A stretch of DNA of 64,000 nucleotides from Bacteroidales bacterium (GTDB taxonomy: Bacteria > Bacteroidota > Bacteroidia > Bacteroidales > Lentimicrobiaceae): assembly GCA_024636955.1 (NCBI GenBank), contig JAGXGB010000057.1:1-64000 (forward strand). The letters are read 5' to 3'. Positions within the stretch are counted from its first letter, which is position 1; every line of letters starts with the position of its first letter. A program made the position numbers and the translations under genes. The notes under the pieces were generated by a model. That model ran no database searches, was not told the origin of the DNA, and saw only the letters and a program-made list of their open reading frames with translations. Of this stretch, positions 17,628 through 26,311 are shown one piece after another.

Positions 17628-19442
17628 TTAAAGTGTGCGACTATTATTTTTCTGTTGACTGAAATGATCAAACACCACCTGAGCTTTTGATCTCCCGATT
17701 ATGTTAGCAAGATCTTCAATATTTGATTCCTTTATTCTTTTAACTGATTTCATGGCTCTCAATAATGTTTGCGCAGTAGCAGGGCCTATGCCGTTTATGT
17801 CGCTTAGCGCTGTTTTTATTGTGCCTTTTTCTCTTCTTTTTCTATGGTGTGTGATGCCAAAGCGGTGTGCCTCATCCCTCATTTGCTGAATAACTTTGAG
17901 GGTTTCTGACTTCTTGTCGAGGTGCAAAGGCATAGGATCTTCCGGAAAGTATAGTTCTTCCAGCCGTTTAGCAATGCCAATGAGTTGTATCCTGTTTTGC
18001 AGGCCAAGCTTTTCAATACTTGCCATTGCTGAACTTAATTGACCCTTACCTCCATCTACAATGACAAGCTGAGGCAGATCCTGCTCTTCTTCTAACATCC
18101 GGTGATAGCGCCTATAAATTACTTCCTCCATTGAAGCAAAGTCATTTGGGCCTTCAACAGTTTTGATATTGAAATGCCTGTAATCTTTCTTTTCAGGACG
18201 AGCATTCCTGAATACCACCAGTGCTGCTACAGGATATGTGCCTTGCGTATTAGAGTTATCAATGCATTCAATGTGAACCGGCAAGCTTTTCAGTCTAAGA
18301 TCTTTTTTAATAGTCTCTAATACTCTGTTGGTCCGCCTTTCAGGGTCTACCAATTCTTTTTGCTTAAGTTTGTCTATCTGGTAATACTTTGCATTGCGTT
18401 CAGATAATTCAAGCAGGTGTTTCTTGTCACCTCTCACAGGAATAGTAAAAGTGACATCTGGAATTTCAAAATCAGGCTTAACAGGAACAATAATCTCAGT
18501 TGCGCCAGTAGAGAAACTTGTATAAAGTTCGGCTATTGCAATTGATAATAGTTCTTCTTTTGATTCGTCAAGTTTCTTCTTGATTTCAATGGTATGCGAT
18601 TGAACTATTGCGCCATTCACTACCTTTAAGAAGTTAACATAAGCTGATTGCTCATCTTCAGCAAGTGAGAAGACATCAACATTATTGATTGAAGGATTTA
18701 CCACAGTTGACTTGCTCTGGTATCGTTCAAGCATATCAATCTTATCCTTTACTAATTGAGCTTTCTCAAAGTCAAATGCCGCAGCAAGCTCCTTCATGCT
18801 ATTAACAAGCTGATTTCTAACAGAGCCAATATTGCCTTTTATGATCTCCCGAATATTCTTAATACTCTGGTTGTATTCTTCCTGCGTCTGTTTTCCCACA
18901 CATGGTGCAGCGCAGTTTCCAATATGATATTCGAGGCATACCTTGAATTTGCCACTTTTTATATTTTTCTCTGTAAGGTTGAGGCTGCAAGTACGTCGAG
19001 GGTATAATTGCCTGATCAGGTCAAGCAGTGTATGCATCATCTTTCCTGAAGCATAAGGCCCAAAATACTCGCTACCATCCTTTACAACATTGCGGGTAGA
19101 AAATACTCTGGGGAAAGGCTCATTTTTAATGACAATCCATGGATAGGTCTTGTCATCTTTGAGCATAACGTTATAACGGGGCTTATATTCCTTGATCATG
19201 TTGTTTTCAAGAAGCAATGCGTCAAACTCACTCTTGACAACTATCCACTTGATATCAACTATTTTCGACACCATCAGCCTTATTTTGCCGCTCAATGATG
19301 TGTCCTTGTTAAAGTAAGAACAAACCCTCTTTCTAAGGTTTTTAGCCTTACCCACGTAAATTAAATTCTCTTTGTCATAATACTGGTATACTCCCGGTAA
19401 TTCAGGCAGTGTTCTTAGTATCAGATCAAAGTTATTGTTCAT
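17628..19442 (-). CDS. uvrC: UvrC excinuclease subunit
   Basis: UvrC makes the two incisions in nucleotide excision repair. The 604-residue product has the N-terminal GIY-YIG nuclease (LPGVYQYYD, then LIYVGKAKNLRKRV), a Cys-containing middle (EYHIGNCAAPCVG), a UVR motif around residues 205-240, the RNase H-like C-terminal nuclease (HIECIDNSNTQG, VIVDGGKGQL) and terminal helix-hairpin-helix repeats. The length is normal. It follows thiL by 12 bases, forming a probable thiL-uvrC-PepSY unit. Confidence 0.97.
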   Translation of the reverse strand: MNNNFDLILRTLPELPGVYQYYDKENLIYVGKAKNLRKRVCSYFNKDTSLSGKIRLMVSKIVDIKWIVVKSEFDALLLENNMIKEYKPRYNVMLKDDKTYPWIVIKNEPFPRVFSTRNVVKDGSEYFGPYASGKMMHTLLDLIRQLYPRRTCSLNLTEKNIKSGKFKVCLEYHIGNCAAPCVGKQTQEEYNQSIKNIREIIKGNIGSVRNQLVNSMKELAAAFDFEKAQLVKDKIDMLERYQSKSTVVNPSINNVDVFSLAEDEQSAYVNFLKVVNGAIVQSHTIEIKKKLDESKEELLSIAIAELYTSFSTGATEIIVPVKPDFEIPDVTFTIPVRGDKKHLLELSERNAKYYQIDKLKQKELVDPERRTNRVLETIKKDLRLKSLPVHIECIDNSNTQGTYPVAALVVFRNARPEKKDYRHFNIKTVEGPNDFASMEEVIYRRYHRMLEEEQDLPQLVIVDGGKGQLSSAMASIEKLGLQNRIQLIGIAKRLEELYFPEDPMPLHLDKKSETLKVIQQMRDEAHRFGITHHRKRREKGTIKTALSDINGIGPATAQTLLRAMKSVKRIKESNIEDLANIIGRSKAQVVFDHFSQQKNNSRTL

Positions 19443-19454
19443 TCCTATGCGAAT

Positions 19455-20501
19455 TTAATCCTTTAGATGTTCGAAGCCCTGCGCCTGAATGGGGTACATA
19501 CTGCCGCCCTTGCTTACGAGGTATTCGCCCTCATCCTTTGAGGTCATGTGGCCTATTACAGATATTCCTTTTATTGCTTTTACTTTATCAAGGTCATCAA
19601 GGTCAATAGTAAACAGAAGTTCATAGTCTTCCCCACCATTCATTGCAGCAGTAGTAGGGTCCATCTTAAATTCAGAAGCAACATCAGCAGTAACTACATC
19701 AATGGGAATCTTCTCTTCAAATAATCTGCAGCCCAGGTTAGAATCTTTTGAAAGGTGTAACACTTCACTGGCAAGGCCATCACTTATATCTATCATTGAA
19801 GTAGGTAAAATACCAGCCTTGCCAAGCAACTCAACAACATCAGTTCGGGGCTCAGGCTTGAGCTGACGCTCAAGAACATAGTCGTATCCTTCAAGTTCAG
19901 GCTGCATTGCAGGATTTGCTTTGTAAACCTCTTTTTCTCTTTGGAGCACAAGTAACCCGAGGTATGAAGCGCCCAGATCCCCACTAACACAAATAAGGTC
20001 GTTCTCTTTAGCAGTGCTGCGATAAGTAACCTTGCCGGGATCTGCAACTCCAATTGCAGTTACAGAAATAAATAACCCGGCAGCTGATGCTGTAGTATCT
20101 CCACCAACGAGATCTACTTTGTATTTATCACAGGCCAGACGAATACCTGTATATAATTCATCAAGAGCTTCAACTGAAAATCGATTTGATACTGAAATTC
20201 CAACCAAAAGTTGGGTTGGCTTTCCATTCATGGCAGCAATGTCTGAAATATTGACTGCCGCTGCTTTATAACCAAGATGCTTAAGTGGAGTATACGACAA
20301 GTCAAAATGTATACCTTCTACCAATAGATCCTTTGACACAAGCGTCAGTTTACCGGCATGGTCAATAACTGCAGCATCATCTCCTACAGCTTTAACACTG
20401 CTTGAGTTTACTAATTTTATATTGCGTGTTAGCCTTTCAATCAATCCAAATTCTCCCAGTTCTGAGAGTTCAGTCCTTGAAGGCCTTTCATCATTCAGCA
20501 T
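19455..20501 (-). CDS. thiL: Thiamine-monophosphate kinase
   Basis: ThiL phosphorylates thiamine monophosphate to the pyrophosphate cofactor. The AIR-synthase-like fold is evident from GDDAAVID, LLVEGIHFDLSYTPLKHLGYKA, SDIAAMNGKP, VGGDTTAS and the C-terminal SDGLASEVLHL and MNGGEDYELLF. The length of 348 residues is usual. No thiamine riboswitch was recognised upstream, in keeping with a housekeeping gene. It precedes uvrC. Confidence 0.95.
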   Translation of the reverse strand: MLNDERPSRTELSELGEFGLIERLTRNIKLVNSSSVKAVGDDAAVIDHAGKLTLVSKDLLVEGIHFDLSYTPLKHLGYKAAAVNISDIAAMNGKPTQLLVGISVSNRFSVEALDELYTGIRLACDKYKVDLVGGDTTASAAGLFISVTAIGVADPGKVTYRSTAKENDLICVSGDLGASYLGLLVLQREKEVYKANPAMQPELEGYDYVLERQLKPEPRTDVVELLGKAGILPTSMIDISDGLASEVLHLSKDSNLGCRLFEEKIPIDVVTADVASEFKMDPTTAAMNGGEDYELLFTIDLDDLDKVKAIKGISVIGHMTSKDEGEYLVSKGGSMYPIQAQGFEHLKD

Positions 20502-20557
20502 ACAATGTTATTTATGTGAAGTTTAAGGTGCAAAGATACGAATTAGCGCCTAGTTGA

Positions 20558-21235
20558 TTAGCTTGTTTCAACAAACCACTTTCCTTCATCAGTTTCTGAT
20601 ATCCTGATCTCAGGTCGGTCTAAAAGTAGTGGTTCTATTAAAGCTGCTAGTCCCGACTTGTAATCCTCAGGCTCAAGTAGAAGTTTAGGAAGGATATCAT
20701 CTGCTGCAATTGCTTTGACTGCTTTACTAATTTTGGCTGATTTGGCTTCATAGCTTTCACGTGTCATTTCGTAAAGCTGATTCTCAACGTTCTCTTGTCC
20801 GGGAATCAACTGATAACCTAGTGCGGTATTATATTTTATTGCATTAGTATTTGAGCGGAGAATATGTGCAAACTGCTTTTCCCAATTCATAAAGTGGAAA
20901 TTTACTTCTATACCTGCAACTGAAATAAGGAATGGAACAAAAGTGCTGTAGAATTCAGTGCGACCAAGAAATAAGCCCGATTCAGAAGTGCGCTTTTCCC
21001 AGTCGATGTTTTTGTCATTAAGCAATCCTATCTTCTCACCTTTATACCATATCATCAGGTAGTTATGGCTAAGGTTATCAATTGACCTGAACCACTTCAG
21101 TTGCTGTTCTTCAGTAATTATATCACGGTATTCCATATTAAGCCTCACTGCATCGGAATTACGCCATTCGCGCACAAGTTCAATATCGTGTTCTTTTAAG
21201 CGCTCAAAGACGATACCATACTTGTAAACCTTCAT
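20558..21235 (-). CDS. GNAT-type N-acyltransferase with C-terminal extension
   Basis: The first 150 residues follow a GNAT pattern seen in sugar N-acyltransferases (RLKEHDIELVREWRNSDAVR, YLMIWYKGEKIGLLN, the late block RSNTNAIKYNTALGYQLI). The last 75 residues are an extra helical region with no recognised family. The start ATG overlaps the stop of the GT2 gene (ATGA), so the two are translationally coupled. In known N-acyl amino-sugar pathways a GNAT protein transfers an acyl group from a thioester to a 4-amino sugar. The RffA gene nearby and the KAS III/SDR genes in the same operon make this a reasonable role, by inference. Confidence 0.68.
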   Translation of the reverse strand: MKVYKYGIVFERLKEHDIELVREWRNSDAVRLNMEYRDIITEEQQLKWFRSIDNLSHNYLMIWYKGEKIGLLNDKNIDWEKRTSESGLFLGRTEFYSTFVPFLISVAGIEVNFHFMNWEKQFAHILRSNTNAIKYNTALGYQLIPGQENVENQLYEMTRESYEAKSAKISKAVKAIAADDILPKLLLEPEDYKSGLAALIEPLLLDRPEIRISETDEGKWFVETS

Positions 21236-22152
21236 GAACGGAGTATGCTTCTTATGGAGAAAGGTGGTTTACGGTTTTGCACATTGTAAATACGACTAAG
21301 GTATTCGCCCAATACCCCTAAAGAGAGTAGGATTATACTTGTAGAAAAAAGTATGGTAACAATCATTGCTGTAAATCCTAGTGGTACATCATTTGCCAGC
21401 TTTTTATAAATAAAAATAATACCGGCAACAAAGCTGAGTAGGGAAGAGATGAATCCTCCATATACCATTAGTTGCAGAGGTACTGCCGTATAGTATATCA
21501 CCAGATTGGAGAGCATCTTAATTAGTGATCCTGACGAATAATTTGATTTTTGGTAAGGCCTCTTATGGTGATCAACTGTAGCAAATTCAATACTATTAGT
21601 GTACCAGTTAAACAATTCATCAATATAGATGAAATTGATCTGGTGGTTCAGCAGGTTTCTAGCAAGAGCTGACTTCATAAGCCTGAATGACGAGCCATTA
21701 CCCTTAGTCTGGAATACTCTGCGTGAAGAGCTTTTCAGTGCAGCACTACCCAGATTCCTGACAACTGAATGTTGTTTATTGCTATATATACCGTAAACCA
21801 GATCAGCATCCGTGGCTTTCATCTTATCGATCAACTTTATGATTTCAGAAGGTGGATTCTGAAGATCGTCATCAATGGTTACAATGTATTCACTAGTCGC
21901 TGATGCAATGCCGCACAAGGTAGCATTATGCTGGCCAAAGTTCTTTGCTAATCTGATAGCAATAATCTTATCGGAGAACTTCAGCTGCAATTCAGTTAGT
22001 ATTTCCCAACTATGATCAGTACTGGCATCATCAACAAATATTACTTCGTATGATTTCCCAACGTTACTAAGTGCTTCGGAGATTTTCAAGTATAACTCCT
22101 TTAACGACTCGTAACTGTTATAAACAGGAACAATAATTGAATAATCGGGCAT
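21232..22152 (-). CDS. Polyprenyl-phosphate-type family 2 glycosyltransferase
   Basis: The N-terminal GT-A domain shows SIIVPVYNSYESL, FVDDASTDHSWE and the nucleotide-binding TIDDDLQNPP (about 92-101). It is followed by two membrane helices near residues 230-252 and 265-290. This is the layout of ArnC/GtrB/DPM1-like enzymes that place a sugar on undecaprenyl phosphate at the inner membrane. It would supply a lipid-linked sugar to a GT-C enzyme such as the TMTC-like protein at 29572-31590. It is the third gene of the KAS III-SDR-GT2-GNAT run. Confidence 0.88.
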   Translation of the reverse strand: MPDYSIIVPVYNSYESLKELYLKISEALSNVGKSYEVIFVDDASTDHSWEILTELQLKFSDKIIAIRLAKNFGQHNATLCGIASATSEYIVTIDDDLQNPPSEIIKLIDKMKATDADLVYGIYSNKQHSVVRNLGSAALKSSSRRVFQTKGNGSSFRLMKSALARNLLNHQINFIYIDELFNWYTNSIEFATVDHHKRPYQKSNYSSGSLIKMLSNLVIYYTAVPLQLMVYGGFISSLLSFVAGIIFIYKKLANDVPLGFTAMIVTILFSTSIILLSLGVLGEYLSRIYNVQNRKPPFSIRSILRS

Positions 22153-22261
22153 TTGCGTTTATGTTAAGTTCGTGTAATCTTAAACTTTAGATTTTACATA
22201 ACGAGTTTAAATGTTAAATAGAGATTTTACTTGTGTCGAGTTTCGATGTATATAATCTTGT

Positions 22262-22996
22262 TTATCCTCCACCTAAAATAAGGCTTGTGGCAGATACCCA
22301 TTTTGAAGCACTCGATAGGTAAAAAACTATAGTATTTGCAACATCTTCTGGCTCACCAAGTCCTAATATCTGGCGTGCTTCAATCATATCAACCGCCTGT
22401 TGTGAATAGTTGGTGGCTGTTTGATCAAGCATAGGTGATCGTACAAAAGCAGGTGCTACGCAATTAACCCTGATGCCTTTGGGTGCAAGTTCCAGTGCCA
22501 ATACACGAGCATAGGCTTCAATTGCAGCCTTGGCACTAATGTACATGGCTCCACCTACAAATGGATAACGTGTTGAAATAGAAGATATAAAAACCAGTGA
22601 ACAGTCTTTCTTTACAAGTCGTTTCTTAGCCAGTAAACCGGCTGTTAGCAATACTGATGCGGTGTAGCTTATGCTGAAAGTTTTCTCAATAGTAGCGGCA
22701 GTGATAAAGCGTGCAGGTGAAAGATCAGATATGCCGGTACTAAAAACAACACCATTAAGTTCAGGAAGTGATAATACTAGCGTATCAATGTCATTTTGAA
22801 CAGTAAGGTCGGCAATGAACTGTTTGTGTCCGTCTCCTTCCAAAAGATCAAAGGTTTCCTGTAGTCTGGCTTTATCTCTGCCGGTTATCATGAGTTTTGC
22901 ACCCATTTGTGATGAAGTAATAGCTGTTTGCCTGCCAAGTCCGGAAGATGCTCCTGTTACCAATATTGTTTTTCCGTCTAAACTGAAAGGGTTCAT
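22262..22996 (-). CDS. SDR-family oxidoreductase (FabG-like)
   Basis: A classical short-chain dehydrogenase of 244 residues, with TGASSGLG (14-21) for NAD(P) binding, FISSIS with the catalytic Ser and YISAKAA with Tyr152 and Lys156. It resembles 3-oxoacyl-ACP reductases. Placed 15 bases after the KAS III gene, it is well suited to reduce the 3-oxoacyl chain made by that enzyme to a 3-hydroxyacyl chain. A sugar-nucleotide reductase role cannot be excluded. A 109-base gap separates it from the GT2 gene. Confidence 0.87.
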   Translation of the reverse strand: MNPFSLDGKTILVTGASSGLGRQTAITSSQMGAKLMITGRDKARLQETFDLLEGDGHKQFIADLTVQNDIDTLVLSLPELNGVVFSTGISDLSPARFITAATIEKTFSISYTASVLLTAGLLAKKRLVKKDCSLVFISSISTRYPFVGGAMYISAKAAIEAYARVLALELAPKGIRVNCVAPAFVRSPMLDQTATNYSQQAVDMIEARQILGLGEPEDVANTIVFYLSSASKWVSATSLILGGG

Positions 22997-23011
22997 AGTT
23001 TAATCTACTGT

Positions 23012-24130
23012 TTATTGTTTCACTACTGACTCAGTACTTCTGACTTGCTTCATTTTCATAGACTCACTACTTATCTTTAATTCCGTCATTTCCGGAACAA
23101 TAATCTTATCAGTTTCAAGAAGAACAGTTCCCCATGAAAGGCCAATACCAAACGCTGAAAGCAAAAGCTTTTGTGGTTGATCTTGCAGTTCATTCCTTAG
23201 TTGTGTAACTAATGTTAACGGAATAGATGCACAACTTGTATTGCCATAATCCTTTAATGAATAAGGCACTTTTGAAGGATCAACCTTAAGCATTTTACGC
23301 AGAGTTTCATTGATCAGTTTGTTTGCCTGATGGAATATAAGATAATTGAATTCTTCAAGTGTGTGGTTAAAGTGCTTCAATGAAATCTTAATATTAGGCA
23401 CCACCTCACGAAGTGAGAAATTAAATACCTCTATTCCATTTAGCTCAATCTGCAATCGGTTGCGGTAAATTCCTTCACTGTGTTTTTTAATGGCAAACGA
23501 ATTCTTGCTTGCCAGGTTTCGTACACCACCGTCACGAATAATAATCGCCTCATGTCCGCTACCATCACTCTGCAGGTTAAACTTCATTGCAGGAGCGCCC
23601 GGTTTGTATTCCAATGCTGTCGCAGTACCTGCATCGCCAAACAGAGGGTAGGTACTCTTATCGCGATATGAGGATGTTACATTTGATAAATCACCTACCA
23701 ATAAGAGGCTTTTTGCAACGCCTGTGGCTTTTATCATGCTATTAATTACCGAAAGTCCGTATACATAACCTGAACAACCCAGATTTATATCTATGGCCAT
23801 GCAGGTCTTTGGTAGCTTTAATCTGTCCTGTAATATGGTGGAGGTTGATGGTATGATGTAATCGCGCGACTGTGAAACAAAAACAAGTAAGTTTATTTCA
23901 GAGGGATCCCAATTAAGTTCACCAAGAAGCTGTGTAGCGGCCTGAAAGCATAAATCGGAAGTTGTTTGGCCACTTACTGCAACATGCCGTTGTTCAACAC
24001 CAATAGTTTTTATAAGCAGGTCACGATCACTGTTTTTAATCCAGTTGTAGTCACGGTTATAAAGAACCTTCTCAGGCACACATGCCGAGATGCCGGCTAT
24101 ACGTACATCAGCAATTTCAAAGAGAGCCAT
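23012..24130 (-). CDS. 3-oxoacyl-ACP synthase III-family protein
   Basis: The thiolase-fold protein (372 residues) has the FabH triad: Cys119 in INLGCSGYVYGL, His267 in LIFHQANK and Asn297 in KDYGNTSCASIP. FabH-type enzymes condense an acyl-CoA with malonyl-ACP. The C-terminus is about 35 residues longer than typical FabH and ends in a Met/Lys-rich tail. The genomic context (dedicated SDR, ACP, glycosyltransferase) suggests a specialised acyl group rather than housekeeping fatty acid synthesis. A TACTTTTG -7 element lies upstream, making it the first gene of the leftward operon. Confidence 0.92.
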   Translation of the reverse strand: MALFEIADVRIAGISACVPEKVLYNRDYNWIKNSDRDLLIKTIGVEQRHVAVSGQTTSDLCFQAATQLLGELNWDPSEINLLVFVSQSRDYIIPSTSTILQDRLKLPKTCMAIDINLGCSGYVYGLSVINSMIKATGVAKSLLLVGDLSNVTSSYRDKSTYPLFGDAGTATALEYKPGAPAMKFNLQSDGSGHEAIIIRDGGVRNLASKNSFAIKKHSEGIYRNRLQIELNGIEVFNFSLREVVPNIKISLKHFNHTLEEFNYLIFHQANKLINETLRKMLKVDPSKVPYSLKDYGNTSCASIPLTLVTQLRNELQDQPQKLLLSAFGIGLSWGTVLLETDKIIVPEMTELKISSESMKMKQVRSTESVVKQ

Positions 24131-24171
24131 AATGTTGTGAATGAGTGTGTATTCCTCCTCGTGGAATATAC

Positions 24172-24179
24172 AAAAGTAA
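24172..24179 (-). promoter_or_regulatory. -7 element upstream of the KAS III operon
   Basis: Minus-strand TACTTTTG is a full TAnnTTTG match 42 bases before the KAS III start. A TTCG stands 15 bases further up in place of a good -33. Confidence 0.5.
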
Positions 24180-24220
24180 TAAAAATGCGGTTAACGAATT
24201 TATTTACCTGAATACAACCT

Positions 24221-24292
24221 AATTTCAGCGTACTAACCTAAACAATTACCTTAACCCAGCTAAATTTCAGCATACGAACATGAAGGGTTCGT
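24221..24292 (+). repeat. Direct repeat and small palindrome ahead of radical SAM gene 1
   Basis: AATTTCAGCGTAC (24221-24233) recurs as AATTTCAGCATAC (24263-24275) with a 42-base period. The second copy runs into ACGAAC/GTTCGT (24274-24279 and 24287-24292), a six-base inverted repeat. The block lies in the divergent region between the KAS III operon and the radical SAM gene and may hold regulator sites. Confidence 0.4.
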
Positions 24293-24395
24293 CATTTATA
24301 AATCAATAATGATTATAATTGCACTTTTTGACGAAAATAATGGAATAATAGGCGTATCAAGAAATTATGAAATAGTAGGGGAGTACAAAGAGAAA

Positions 24396-25862
24396 ATGGA
24401 AAAGAAGGGGAATACAAAGAAACTACTTTTAATCAATCCATCGCGCCAAGGGCTGGGTGGGCTTACTCAGGATGAGAGTATCAGAATGATGCCTTTAGCT
24501 CTTGGCATTGTGGCAGCTTTGACGCCATCTGACTGGGATATTGAACTGATAGACGAAAACTACGAACCCTTTTCCTTTATTAAAGCTGACCTTGTTGGGT
24601 TTACTGCTTTTACTGCTAATGCACCCCGTGCCTATGAAATAGCTTTGGAATACCGGAAAGCAGGTATTCATACTGTAATGGGGGGTGTTCATGCAAGCAT
24701 GTGTACTGAAGAAGCACTGCAATTCATGGATACAATTATCAGTGGTGAGGCTGAAACATCATGGCCAGCCTTCATAAAAGATCTGGAATCAGGGAATCCT
24801 AACACATTATATATTGGACAATTGGCTGAGGTTGATGAAATACCTTATGTAAGAAGGGATATTTACGATAAGTATCCATATGTATATGATCTGGTTCAAA
24901 CATCACGTGGTTGCCCTATGGGTTGCGACTTCTGTTCTGTTACCCAAATGTGCGGCAAAACATACCGGGAGCGTAAAATAGAAGATGTTCTTATTGAGCT
25001 TGAGCAGACCAATCGGTCATTGCTTTTCTTTGTGGATGATAATCTTATCAACCAAAAAAAAGGTGCTCCTGAACGCGCTATTGAACTCTTTAAAGGAATG
25101 GTGGAACGGAAGATGAATAAATTATGGCTATCTCAGGCAGCTTTAAACTTTGCTGATAATGAGAATGTGCTAAAATGGGCGCGTAAGAGCGGGTGCATCA
25201 TGATCTTGCTTGGTGTTGAAGCAGAGAAAGTTGATGCACTTAAGGATATGAAGAAGAACCTGAACCTTAAAAAGGGGGTTGACTCCTACGAGCATATTTT
25301 CCGTAAAGTACATAAACATGGTATTGGGGTTCTCGCTTCTATGATCTTTGCTCTTGAAAGCGATACATTGCAAGACTTATATAACAGGCGCGATTTTATT
25401 AAGAATAGCAGCGTTGATAGTTATCAGATTACCATACTTACACCCTTGCCTGGTACCGCCTTGTATGAGAGAATGAAGCAACAGAATAGGTTTGTACATG
25501 ATAATTATCCTGACGACTGGAGATTATACGATGGCACAAAGTCTGTATTGGAAATGCCTCATCTCACGACTTCTCAAATAGCCAATGCTATGGAAGAAAT
25601 CTGGTATAGCCTCTATAGCAAGGAACCCGTTCGCAGGCGCTTGTTCCGAACCCTTTGGCAAACGAAGAGCTTTAAAACTTCATACTGGTCGTATGGCATA
25701 AATCATGCTTATAGCAGAATGTGCCTGGAAGGCACTTACAGTATTGATCAAGAACCAAAGGACAAATCCCGCTCACGCTACCTTAAATTTACTGATAAAC
25801 TTGTATGGGTTTTATACCAAATTGCATGGAGAGGAATTACAAAAAGCTTCGCAGGTAAGTAG
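24396..25862 (+). CDS. B12-binding-type radical SAM protein (paralogue 1)
   Basis: The protein has an N-terminal Rossmann-like cobalamin-binding-type domain (KKLLLINPSRQGLGG, then DWDIELIDEN, FTAFTANA and TVMGGVHASM). A radical SAM barrel follows, with the [4Fe-4S] motif TSRGCPMGCDFC (Cys173, 177 and 180 from this start), then a C-terminal DUF4070-like region (LTPLPGTALYERM). This is the BchE/HpnJ broad class, whose members do methylations, ring formations or lipid rearrangements. I start at MEKKGNTKK because it aligns with the paralogue; an ATG at 24309 would add 29 unlike residues. The substrate is unknown. It is convergent with the ACP gene, 3 bases apart. Confidence 0.88.
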   Translation: MEKKGNTKKLLLINPSRQGLGGLTQDESIRMMPLALGIVAALTPSDWDIELIDENYEPFSFIKADLVGFTAFTANAPRAYEIALEYRKAGIHTVMGGVHASMCTEEALQFMDTIISGEAETSWPAFIKDLESGNPNTLYIGQLAEVDEIPYVRRDIYDKYPYVYDLVQTSRGCPMGCDFCSVTQMCGKTYRERKIEDVLIELEQTNRSLLFFVDDNLINQKKGAPERAIELFKGMVERKMNKLWLSQAALNFADNENVLKWARKSGCIMILLGVEAEKVDALKDMKKNLNLKKGVDSYEHIFRKVHKHGIGVLASMIFALESDTLQDLYNRRDFIKNSSVDSYQITILTPLPGTALYERMKQQNRFVHDNYPDDWRLYDGTKSVLEMPHLTTSQIANAMEEIWYSLYSKEPVRRRLFRTLWQTKSFKTSYWSYGINHAYSRMCLEGTYSIDQEPKDKSRSRYLKFTDKLVWVLYQIAWRGITKSFAGK

Positions 25863-25865
25863 TCT

Positions 25866-26096
25866 CTATACTCTGGAACTAACTACCCGGTAAATATCTT
25901 CAACTGTTTTAGAGTTAGCAATATCCTCAGCATTGACTGTTACATCATACTCAGTCTTTACCATGGCAATGAGTATCAAAGCATTGATGGAATTCCATTC
26001 AAAAACTTCCCTGAATACACTTTCCGGTTTTAGCGAGCCGGGTTGTATATCATCAAATTCGTCTTCAATGCGTGCTATAAAATCTTGAATAGTCAT
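25866..26096 (-). CDS. Stand-alone acyl carrier protein
   Basis: A 76-residue acidic helical protein with the carrier motif EWNSINALILI, where Ser36 should carry phosphopantetheine. The Asp-Ser of fatty acid ACP is replaced by Asn-Ser, typical of specialised carriers. It is not an acpP housekeeping copy by context: no fabF or fabD lies nearby. It sits between two radical SAM genes on the opposite strand and has its own TACCTTTG promoter element. Likely partners are the KAS III, the SDR and the carrier-less FAAL of this region. Confidence 0.88.
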   Translation of the reverse strand: MTIQDFIARIEDEFDDIQPGSLKPESVFREVFEWNSINALILIAMVKTEYDVTVNAEDIANSKTVEDIYRVVSSRV

Positions 26097-26116
26097 TTTT
26101 AGTGTTTTCTTTGCCG

Positions 26117-26124
26117 CAAAGGTA
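26117..26124 (-). promoter_or_regulatory. -7 element upstream of the ACP gene
   Basis: Minus-strand TACCTTTG, a full TAnnTTTG match, lies 21 bases ahead of the ACP start codon. No clear -33 was seen. Confidence 0.5.
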
Positions 26125-26214
26125 AAAATTATTTTGCTACTTAAACCATTGATATTTAATCGTGAAAGCCAAACTTGTTGAAATAATTAACTATTATTGC
26201 AGCCCAAAATTATA

Positions 26215-26287
26215 CAATTGCAACCCTAACTCTTCAAATTGAATACAATCTCATGCAATTGCAACACAAACTCAAACAATTGGCAAC
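26215..26287 (+). repeat. CAATTGCAAC repeats ahead of radical SAM gene 2
   Basis: CAATTGCAAC occurs at 26215-26224 and 26256-26265, and as CAATTGGCAAC at 26277-26287, separated by similar AACTC/CAAA stretches. CAATTG is itself palindromic. The block ends 25 bases before the radical SAM start, suitable for regulator sites or part of the leader. Confidence 0.45.
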
Positions 26288-26311
26288 TTTAACTTAACAC
26301 GGCTACATAGA

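Noticed and set aside
20502-20557. Thiamine (TPP) riboswitch ahead of thiL
   Set aside because: The short leader does not contain the conserved CTGAGA core or room for the fold.
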